DNA of 64,000 bases from NCBI GenBank assembly GCA_016200915.1, contig JACQDV010000006.1:1-64000 (forward strand), given 5' to 3'. The notes beneath the pieces were generated by a model. It worked only from the letters and a program-made list of their open reading frames with translations, did no database searches and was not told the origin of the DNA. The position numbers and the translations under genes were made by a program. This document shows, piece after piece, positions 41,944-48,877 of the stretch; position 1 is the stretch's first letter; each line of letters opens with the position of its first letter. The DNA comes from Sphingobacteriales bacterium. Its GTDB lineage: Bacteria > Bacteroidota > Bacteroidia > Chitinophagales > Chitinophagaceae.

Positions 41944-42804
41944 TCACTTGCTTCTGAATGCAGCATAATTCTTAATAACTATTTCAGGCATCTCCATTTG
42001 AGGATAATGTCCGCAACCGGAAATTTCAATAACATCCGGGTTGGGAATTACTTCTTTATATCTCTCCACCATATGTGCTCCTGAAACAGGGTCATTCAAT
42101 CCATCTATAAGCCGCAAGGGACATCTTGCTTTTTGTAAAGCAGTAAGCCAGCGGTTGCGATTTTGTTTTCGTTCAATAATATACCTGACTAAGAGGTGCG
42201 TTATCTTATGTCCGTTATTATATTGTATTAACTCATACAGGCTGCACATCTCATCAGCAGCAGGTTTTGTTTGTGCAGGGAAAAGGATTGAAAACGAACT
42301 AACAAAACGCTTGTAGGAAGAAAGCCTGGTTACCAGTGAACCAATCCTGCTGAGCAGCAGTTTTTGAGTAAGGGTAGCCCGGTGTGTTTCAGGAAATAAC
42401 CCTCCGTTAAGCAGACAGCAGGAATTGATTTTATTTTCCTCCCTGTCTAATTGCCTTGCTAAAAGCTCCTGTGCAACGGTATCGCCATAATCATGGGCAA
42501 TCAGATGATAATAGTCAATGTTTAAATGTAGCAGCAGTTGCTCAACAAGGTTAGCCTGGTCTTTTATTGAATAATTATAGTTTTTGGGTTTGTGAGAAAA
42601 ACCATATCCAATAAAGTCCAGTGTTATCAGCTGGTATGTTTTGCTGAGTGTGTCCCATACTTTGTGCCAGTCCCAGGAGGAAGTAGGAAAACCATGCAAT
42701 AAAACAAGGGGCTCGCCACTACCCTCAACTATATAAAATATGTTATGACCCTGGTAGCTGAACCATTTGCCTTTTTTATACCATTGATCAATTGAGTAAG
42801 TCAT
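41944..42804 (-). CDS. Alpha/beta hydrolase of the MEST/PEG1-like, Asp-nucleophile type
   Basis: A 286-residue hydrolase. The oxyanion motif is LLHGFPTSSWDW (35-46), the nucleophile elbow is LIAHDYGDTVAQELL with Asp105, an acid site is IDGLNDPVSG and the catalytic His is in ISGCGHYPQMEMPE. An Asp nucleophile in HDYGD is the arrangement of epoxide hydrolases and haloalkane dehalogenases; CCLLNGGLFPETHRATLTQK is strikingly like the animal MEST (PEG1) proteins. The substrate is unknown. It is a separate minus-strand gene 100 bp upstream of the VOC gene. Confidence 0.85.
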   Translation of the reverse strand: MTYSIDQWYKKGKWFSYQGHNIFYIVEGSGEPLVLLHGFPTSSWDWHKVWDTLSKTYQLITLDFIGYGFSHKPKNYNYSIKDQANLVEQLLLHLNIDYYHLIAHDYGDTVAQELLARQLDREENKINSCCLLNGGLFPETHRATLTQKLLLSRIGSLVTRLSSYKRFVSSFSILFPAQTKPAADEMCSLYELIQYNNGHKITHLLVRYIIERKQNRNRWLTALQKARCPLRLIDGLNDPVSGAHMVERYKEVIPNPDVIEISGCGHYPQMEMPEIVIKNYAAFRSK

Positions 42805-42841
42805 GAGTATTGTTGCTACAAGCTACTAAAAAAGCCTTTCA

Positions 42842-43225
42842 TCAGTAATACCAATTGCCCAAAATTTGTCTATACCGATTGTCTGGCTTTTTGTCTGTAT
42901 AAAAATAGTAGATACCATGTGATATGTCCAACATGCCCCATGTCCGATAAAAAATCTTTGCACTGTCCTTTGTAATTAGACTGATACCTGTGTTCTTTAG
43001 TCTTTCCTTAATTTGATTTGCCTCTTTATTTGTGAATCCATTTCTTGTCCAAAGTTCTGATGAAGGAGAAATAAACAAGTTGTTGCTCTTTGACGCTAAG
43101 AGATTTGTCACTCTATTTAAATTTTCGTCATGTTTATTTATGAAAAGTCTATAAGATGTTTTTATCAAAACGGGTTCAATCAACTGTTGTAGCCCAATTG
43201 AGAGCATTACTATAAGTGTCCACAA
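42842..43225 (-). CDS. Hypothetical membrane-anchored protein
   Basis: 127 residues with an N-terminal hydrophobic segment (MWTLIVMLSIGLQQLIEPVL) and a soluble remainder (KLNRVTNLLASK region, then WTRNGFTNKEANQIKERLKN and ISLITKDSAKIFYRTWGMLD). I do not recognise the family. Its start overlaps the end of the small two-helix gene upstream by 16 bp, so the two are coupled. Confidence 0.6.
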   Translation of the reverse strand: MWTLIVMLSIGLQQLIEPVLIKTSYRLFINKHDENLNRVTNLLASKSNNLFISPSSELWTRNGFTNKEANQIKERLKNTGISLITKDSAKIFYRTWGMLDISHGIYYFYTDKKPDNRYRQILGNWYY

Positions 43226-43404
43226 TAACTTACTTTTAAGGGTGTCCCTTTGAAAAGAATTGTAAGGAATGATATACTGGCAATACTAAGCCCGGTTAAA
43301 AGAATAATGTCATAAGTGCCGGTATCTCTACCAAACCAAAAGAAGCTAGTGATAATAATGAAAATTCCTGTCAGTAAGCTAATATGTCGAAGCGAAAATT
43401 TCAT
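43210..43404 (-). CDS. Small two-helix membrane protein
   Basis: 64 residues: a basic start (MKFSLRHIS) and two hydrophobic helices (LLTGIFIIITSFFWFG and DIILLTGLSIASISFLTILF). No family recognised. It overlaps the next gene by 16 bp in a different frame. Given the sharing of small membrane parts, the two frames could also be the halves of one frameshifted gene, but nothing seen supports a single frame. Confidence 0.55.
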   Translation of the reverse strand: MKFSLRHISLLTGIFIIITSFFWFGRDTGTYDIILLTGLSIASISFLTILFKGTPLKVSYCGHL

Positions 43405-43556
43405 TTAAGGTTTGTTTAACTGGCATCAAGTAAAGTTAAAGAATTTCTGTCTTCGAATACTCAACGATCCTTGCTTTGCTCATTGTAAGGCTGAAGATTT
43501 TACCCATTGTCCGTCAGCATTTATGCCAATGCTGCTGTTGGCAGCAGCCTGATTCT

Positions 43557-43564
43557 TAATTTTG
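43557..43564 (+). promoter_or_regulatory. -7 box 4 bp before the DoxX-like gene
   Basis: TAATTTTG, full TAnnTTTG match, 4 bases before the ATG at 43569, again predicting a leaderless message. Confidence 0.55.
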
Positions 43565-43568
43565 GAAA

Positions 43569-43958
43569 ATGAAAACAGCAACAATTATTTCAAGAATAAT
43601 ACTGGGATTTATTTATTTAGTTTTTGGGTTAGACTATTACTTCCATTTTATTCCTTACGAACCACATCATACCGGTAAAGTGCTGGCGTTTAAAGAAGGA
43701 CTTAAAGGGGTAGGCTATTTTTACCCGATGATAAAATCAATTCAAATTGCGGGTGGTATTTCATTATTGATTAACCGGTATGTACCTTTTTTTGCAGTTG
43801 TACTGTTTCCAATTAGTGTAAACGTATTTCTGTATCACACCATCCTGGTTCCTTCCGGCTGGTTGATGGGTGTATTATTATTAGTACCCAATTTATTCCT
43901 GGGATATGCGTATAGAAAATATTATAATGGAATGTTTGTAAAAAGACCTCTTGTGTAG
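43569..43958 (+). CDS. Small DoxX-like membrane protein
   Basis: 129 residues, four predicted helices: IISRIILGFIYLVFGLDYYF, YPMIKSIQIAGGISLLI, PFFAVVLFPISVNVFLYHTI and WLMGVLLLVPNLFLGYAYRK. This is the DoxX-like fold in its short form. No biochemical role is assigned. The end of the gene overlaps a terminator hairpin. Confidence 0.75.
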   Translation: MKTATIISRIILGFIYLVFGLDYYFHFIPYEPHHTGKVLAFKEGLKGVGYFYPMIKSIQIAGGISLLINRYVPFFAVVLFPISVNVFLYHTILVPSGWLMGVLLLVPNLFLGYAYRKYYNGMFVKRPLV

Positions 43959-43970
43959 AGATGTCTTTTT
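43940..43970 (+). terminator. Intrinsic terminator overlapping the end of the DoxX-like gene
   Basis: AAAAAGAC-CTCT pairs with AGAG-AT-GTCTTTTT around TGTGT, with a 2-nt bulge. The stop codon TAG is in the loop side, and the right arm supplies the T-run. Confidence 0.7.
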
Positions 43971-43989
43971 ATGTCCGTTGGTGTCATAC

Positions 43990-44040
43990 CAATTTAAGAA
44001 GGAATCTGCTAATGATATGCAGTAATGTTGATGATAATTA
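43990..44040. repeat. Degenerate half of the CGTCAT-type element
   Basis: AAGGAATCTGCT, GATATGCAGTAATGTTGATG and ATAATTAAA follow each other as GAGGAATCTGCT, AGTATGCAGTAGTGCTGATT and ATTAAA do at 40930-40990. The right half is missing. Confidence 0.55.
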
Positions 44041-44142
44041 AATTTTTGGAAACGATATATTAAACTAATCTTGGCTGCTTATTACATTCCCCCTATCTTA
44101 GTTACATAATCCAGGTATAAATAACCAGTATAAACAGCATTT

Positions 44143-45174
44143 ATGACAACTCTCAAAAATATTTTGCCATTCTTGTTATTTTCGGTTTTGCTAATGGAGT
44201 GCAGCAAGAAGAAAGACAGTACTCCTACTCCTCCAACAAACCTGAATGTAACAGCCACTGTTAATCCTGATAATAGTGGCAATGTAAGTTTTGTAGTTTC
44301 GGCTACCAACGCAGCCAGTTACGAAATTGATTTTGGAGATGGGTTTGCCGGTACCATTAGCGGCACTTCCGTTACACATAAATATTATTCATCCGGAGAT
44401 TTTAATGTTACCGTTACGGCAACAAGTGCTTCCGGAAAATCTGTTTCTAAAACAATTTCAGTAACCGTAACCGTTGTATTAAAATTAGTGTGGAGCGATG
44501 AGTTTGATACACCCGGCAGTCCTGATAATACAAAATGGGGATATGATATTGGAACAGGCAGTGGCGGCTGGGGCAATAATGAACTGGAGTATTATACCAA
44601 CCGTACTGAAAACGTTTCCATATCAGGTGGTACCTTAAAAATTAATTTACTTAAAGAATCCTATAGCGGCAGCAGCTATACCTCTGCCCGTATGCTTACA
44701 AAAGATAAGTATTCTTTTAAGTACGGTAAAATTGAGGTAAAGGCAAAACTCCCTGCCGGTGTTGGTACCTGGCCTGCCATCTGGATGCTGGGAGATAATA
44801 TCAACACTGCAGGATGGCCTGGCTGTGGTGAAATAGATATTATGGAGCATGTTGGTAAAACGCTTAATACCATTTATAGTACGCTGCACTACCCGGGCCA
44901 TTCCGGTGCTAACGGTTCTGGCAGCAACACTACATTGGCCACTGCTACTACCGACTTTCATCGCTATGGATTGGAATGGACTCCATTTAGCTTAAAGTTT
45001 TCCATTGATGATAATGTATTCTACACATTCACCAATCTTTCATCATATCCCTTTAATCAAAACTTCTTTATTATTTTAAATGTAGCTATGGGTGGAAACT
45101 TTGGTGGCCCGGTTGATCCGGCTATTACCAGTGCCACCATGGAAGTGGATTATGTAAGGGTTTATCAACAATAA
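44143..45174 (+). CDS. GH16 beta-glucanase lipoprotein with PKD domain
   Basis: 343 residues. A lipoprotein signal ends with LLMEC (Cys20), residues about 35-110 form a PKD domain (YEIDFGDGFAG, then VTHKYYSSGDFNVTVTATSA), and residues about 113-343 form a GH16 domain with LVWSDEFDTPG, NNELEYYTNR, the catalytic GEIDIMEH (Glu-x-Asp-x-x-Glu type) and the C-terminal NVAMGGNFGGP and DYVRVYQ. Such enzymes cut beta-1,3 or mixed-linkage glucans such as laminarin. The surface anchoring fits glucan foraging. It is a single-gene unit. Confidence 0.93.
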   Translation: MTTLKNILPFLLFSVLLMECSKKKDSTPTPPTNLNVTATVNPDNSGNVSFVVSATNAASYEIDFGDGFAGTISGTSVTHKYYSSGDFNVTVTATSASGKSVSKTISVTVTVVLKLVWSDEFDTPGSPDNTKWGYDIGTGSGGWGNNELEYYTNRTENVSISGGTLKINLLKESYSGSSYTSARMLTKDKYSFKYGKIEVKAKLPAGVGTWPAIWMLGDNINTAGWPGCGEIDIMEHVGKTLNTIYSTLHYPGHSGANGSGSNTTLATATTDFHRYGLEWTPFSLKFSIDDNVFYTFTNLSSYPFNQNFFIILNVAMGGNFGGPVDPAITSATMEVDYVRVYQQ

Positions 45175-45273
45175 ACTTCTATTACTTATTACAGAAAAGT
45201 AAACCGGCAATTTTGAACGAGCCCCGTCTTCCATTACCGGTATTATCAAAATTAGGCTGGTTAAAAACCGATA

Positions 45274-45306
45274 CTACAATTGAGCTATGCAATAGGTCAA
45301 TTGTAG
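45274..45306. promoter_or_regulatory. Perfect 10-bp-arm inverted repeat upstream of aspartate kinase
   Basis: CTACAATTGA and TCAATTGTAG are exact inverted copies separated by 13 bases. Their right arm overlaps the expected -33 region of the promoter at 45325, so a bound dimer would cover the polymerase site. It is a candidate operator for amino-acid control of the kinase; no regulator is nearby. Confidence 0.55.
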
Positions 45307-45324
45307 TAAAATATCCATCTCCCT

Positions 45325-45332
45325 TATCTTTG
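45325..45332 (+). promoter_or_regulatory. -7 box of the aspartate kinase gene
   Basis: TATCTTTG, full TAnnTTTG match, about 64 bp before the ATG. ATTG at 45300-45303 is a partial -33 TTTG with about 21 bp spacing. Confidence 0.55.
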
Positions 45333-45396
45333 CGCAACTTTATACCATTAAACCCTTCAACATCTTAAACTTCTCAAACTTATTGAACGCATACAT

Positions 45397-46659
45397 ATGA
45401 ACGTATTCAAATTTGGTGGCGCCAGTGTAAACAGTGTGGACAGAATTAAAAAGGTGGCTGATATTCTCCGTAACTATCCCAATGAAAAGCTGCTGATTGT
45501 TATCTCTGCCATGGGCAAAACCACCAATGCCCTGGAAAAAGTAGTGGAAGCATTTTTTACAGGGAAGAAAGACGAAGGATTGAATTTATTTCATACCGTT
45601 AAAGAAACACATTTAACCACTGCCAAATACCTGCTGGTTAAAAACTATAATGCTACTGAAAGACAATTAGCTGATTTCTTTACTGAAGTAGAATGGTTGC
45701 TGCATGATAAACCAGTGAGGGAATTTGATTATTACTACGACCAGGTAGTTTGTGTGGGTGAGTTATTATCAACGGCTATTGTTAGTGCTTATTTAAATGA
45801 AGTGGGCATCAGCAATACTTGGGTAGATGTAAGAGATGTGTTTAGAACCGATGATAATTTCAGGGATGCCAATATTAATTGGGGGGAAACACAGGAAAAT
45901 GTAAACAATAACATCATTCCACTGTATGATGAAACCAATATTGTAATGACACAGGGGTTTATTAGTTGTACGGATGAAAATGAAAGCACTACACTGGGTC
46001 GTGAAGGAAGTGATTATACTGCTGCTGTATTTGCGAATATGATGGATGCTACGGCACAAACCATCTGGAAAGATGTAGAAAGTGTGATGAATGCTGATCC
46101 CAAACAATTTCCCAATGCACAACCTATTTACGAACTCAATTATGATGAAGTAATTGAGATGGCGTATTATGGCGCACAGGTAATACACCCCAAAACCATC
46201 AAGCCATTGCAGAATAAAGGCATTCCTTTATATGTAAAATGCTTTCTCGATCCTTCTTTACAAGGAACGTATATACATGATGAGCCGGTTAAAGGCCTAC
46301 CTCCTATACTTGTGGTGAAGGATAACCAGGTGCTGATGCATTTGCATTCGCTGGATTATTCTTTTGTGGGAGAAAAACCAATCAGTCGCCTGTATCAATT
46401 ATTATCGGAAATAAAAATAAAGCCTAACCTGCTGCAAAGCGGTGCCGTAAGCTTAATGCTTTGCTTAGATGATCGTTCAGATAAAATTGAAAAGCTGGCG
46501 ATTGCTGCCTCTGAATTATTTGAAGTGCAGGTAGAAAAAGGGTTATCACTTCTTACTATCCGTCATTATAATCAATCCATACTGGATGAAATGACTACTG
46601 GAAAAACTATTGTGCTAAAGCAACAATCTGCTGATACCGTACAGGTGCTGATGAAGTGA
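45397..46659 (+). CDS. Aspartate kinase
   Basis: Phosphorylates aspartate, the first step toward lysine, threonine and methionine. The monofunctional 420-residue form has the N-terminal nucleotide/aspartate block (NVFKFGGASVNSVDRIKKVA), VISAMGKTTNALEK, the TTLGREGSDYTAAVFANMMD substrate segment and WKDVESVMNADPKQFP, followed by EVIEMAYYGAQVIHPKTIKP. The C-terminal half is the ACT regulatory region. No homoserine dehydrogenase domain is fused, so this is not ThrA; the family class (lysC or other) cannot be decided by eye. A palindromic candidate operator precedes it. Confidence 0.92.
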   Translation: MNVFKFGGASVNSVDRIKKVADILRNYPNEKLLIVISAMGKTTNALEKVVEAFFTGKKDEGLNLFHTVKETHLTTAKYLLVKNYNATERQLADFFTEVEWLLHDKPVREFDYYYDQVVCVGELLSTAIVSAYLNEVGISNTWVDVRDVFRTDDNFRDANINWGETQENVNNNIIPLYDETNIVMTQGFISCTDENESTTLGREGSDYTAAVFANMMDATAQTIWKDVESVMNADPKQFPNAQPIYELNYDEVIEMAYYGAQVIHPKTIKPLQNKGIPLYVKCFLDPSLQGTYIHDEPVKGLPPILVVKDNQVLMHLHSLDYSFVGEKPISRLYQLLSEIKIKPNLLQSGAVSLMLCLDDRSDKIEKLAIAASELFEVQVEKGLSLLTIRHYNQSILDEMTTGKTIVLKQQSADTVQVLMK

Positions 46660-48558
46660 TTATTGTTTGATGAATTTTATTGTCTGGCTGCTGTTATCCG
46701 TAATAACATGTAAAAAATACATTCCGGGTGAAAGGAATTTAACGGAAATATTTTTAGTAAAGTTATTGGCTGAAATATAATTATGCTGTGTAAAGCAAAC
46801 TCTTCCATTAATATCAGTAATAGTAAAGGATGCCTGCTGGCTCAATCCTGTAATACTAACCGTTAAATTATCTTTCACCGGGTTAGGAGCAATTACTAAA
46901 TGATTACTATTCCTTTCATTCACCATTACAATATCAGAATAATATTGGTGTCCATCTTTTGTGATAGCCACCAGGCGATAATACACTTTATTACGTTCTC
47001 CCCTGTCAGTATAATTATTGTTATTCGCTGACAATATAGCAACACCAGTAAATTGATTTCTATTGTATGATTTCTCAACAGCAATTTGTTTTATAGCTTC
47101 TGTTGTACTTAAGTTCCAGCTAAGTTTATTACCGGCATCTGCTGATACAGCATTAAAGTTCAAAATAACCGGTACTGCTAATCCGCTGCAACTGGCCACA
47201 CCCATCGGTGCTGCATAATTATTAAGCACTGTTCCGTTAGCACCGGCTGTAGCACCTTGCGCATTATTTAAACAGGCGGCAACTTTTACTACACCGTTAG
47301 TACCTCCTGTTACATTTGTACTCAATGTTCCGGGAACTGAAGCGGCGCTAATCCAAACTACACCACCACCACCACCGCCACCAGGACCGGTACATTGCGA
47401 AAGAAATCCTGAATTATTTCCATTACCACCTTTTGCTTCTGCAATTACATTGGTGGAAATAGTTGCTGCATCAATAATTATTACTCCACCGGCGCCACCA
47501 CCTCCGGCGCCATCGCCATTAGCTTCGTATATGCTTGGCGAATTTGTTGCATTCACGGGTTGTTTACCATTTGCTTCAATGGTATGACTTACTCCATCCA
47601 ATGTTGAACAAGTAATAATAATAATTCCACCACCATTACCGCCGCCAACGCCCTGGCTATTGTTTTCATGTCCGGCGCCACCACCGCCACCCATGAATAT
47701 TCTATTAGTACCTGTTGAATAACCATAACTGTTTAATGCTACTCCGCCAATACCGGAGTTTGTTCCGTTACATGCTAAACCTGTTTGATTACCACCATTG
47801 CCACCACTTCCATAATTAGCACCACCAGCTCCACCGCTGTTATGATTATTACCACCACCACCGCCATTAGCAAACTTTCCTTTGCCACATTGCTTACCGC
47901 TGATGGTTGCAGCGATTCCTTCTCCTTTATATGCGCCTGAACCATAATCATCCGGAACTAAATCATAATAATAAGCAGTAGCCGGAAGAATACCTGCACA
48001 GGTTGGACCAAAATTGTATAATGTTCCGCCTACAAAGCCGGAACCAGTTGCAGATACACCGCTATTCAACGTAACCGTTCCCGAAGCTTCAATCGCAATC
48101 ACACCACCTGTACCGGTTGATGCATCCCATGTTTGAGCTTTTAATGTATCAGTGATAATTACATTGGTAAACTTTTCAACTTTCACCAATTGTAAATATG
48201 ATGAAGCATCATAGCTGTTGATAAGATTTTCTCTGAACAGTACGGTATCATTATGAATGGCGCAGATATACGCAAACTCATACGAGCCAGCATTACCTGC
48301 TGAACTGATGGTACCGAAAGATGAACTATTACTGGTATTAACGGTTGCTCCTTTCATTTGGATGAGCAACACCTTGTCATCATAATGTAATCCTGTTGTG
48401 GAACTAAGCTTGGCTTCACTGGTAGTAGTATTTATCGCTAAAACTTTGTAATAAGAATTAACAACACCAGAAATAGATTGTGCTGCAAGAAAAAAAGGCA
48501 TTGCAGCAAAAACAATGACTGCTATGAAGTAATATTTCTTTCTATTGCTGGTGTTCAC
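46660..48558 (-). CDS. Glycine-rich surface protein with type IX sorting domain
   Basis: 632 residues with a signal peptide (residues 1-26). Residues about 150-450 form a Gly/Asn/Ser-rich region, with runs such as FANGGGGGNNHNSGGAGGAN, MGGGGGAGHENNSQGVGGGN and GAGGGGAGGVIIIDAATI. The C-terminal about 85 residues form a type IX sorting domain: VIAPNPVKDNLTVSITGLSQ, SFTITDINGRVCFTQ and LSPGMYFLHVITDNSSQTIK. The exported, surface-attached product may act as an adhesin or matrix protein. It abuts the aspartate kinase stop (1 bp). Confidence 0.85.
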   Translation of the reverse strand: MNTSNRKKYYFIAVIVFAAMPFFLAAQSISGVVNSYYKVLAINTTTSEAKLSSTTGLHYDDKVLLIQMKGATVNTSNSSSFGTISSAGNAGSYEFAYICAIHNDTVLFRENLINSYDASSYLQLVKVEKFTNVIITDTLKAQTWDASTGTGGVIAIEASGTVTLNSGVSATGSGFVGGTLYNFGPTCAGILPATAYYYDLVPDDYGSGAYKGEGIAATISGKQCGKGKFANGGGGGNNHNSGGAGGANYGSGGNGGNQTGLACNGTNSGIGGVALNSYGYSTGTNRIFMGGGGGAGHENNSQGVGGGNGGGIIIITCSTLDGVSHTIEANGKQPVNATNSPSIYEANGDGAGGGGAGGVIIIDAATISTNVIAEAKGGNGNNSGFLSQCTGPGGGGGGGVVWISAASVPGTLSTNVTGGTNGVVKVAACLNNAQGATAGANGTVLNNYAAPMGVASCSGLAVPVILNFNAVSADAGNKLSWNLSTTEAIKQIAVEKSYNRNQFTGVAILSANNNNYTDRGERNKVYYRLVAITKDGHQYYSDIVMVNERNSNHLVIAPNPVKDNLTVSITGLSQQASFTITDINGRVCFTQHNYISANNFTKNISVKFLSPGMYFLHVITDNSSQTIKFIKQ

Positions 48559-48841
48559 ATGTTGAAATTAAAACATTTTACTGATGGCTTAACCAGTTCA
48601 TTCAATCAGTAAGCCATTCATAAAAATATATCACCATTCGTCACCACACAAACAATGCATCGCTTTTATTTTTGAAATGTTTTCAATAAAATACCATAAC
48701 ATAAAAGCCTGAATTTCATTGTAAATCAACTGACAGCAAAACAATATTTCATCTTTTCATTTTATCCCTTGCTTTCCGCCGTTCACCCCAAAAAATGTAC
48801 AGTTCACAGTATATCACATTTTTGGCTGTAACATTCCGGTA

Positions 48842-48849
48842 TATGTTTG
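48842..48849 (+). promoter_or_regulatory. -7 box upstream of the TonB-type receptor gene
   Basis: TATGTTTG, full TAnnTTTG match, with TTTG at 48821-48824 as a possible -33 box (17-bp spacing, a little short). The leader would be about 25 nt. The rest of the 320-bp gap (48559-48877) shows nothing else. Confidence 0.6.
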
Positions 48850-48877
48850 CGTCACATTAATCAAAAAACTATAGACT

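Noticed and set aside
45793-46188. 131-codon frame antisense to aspartate kinase
   Set aside because: It is entirely inside the well-supported kinase gene on the other strand.
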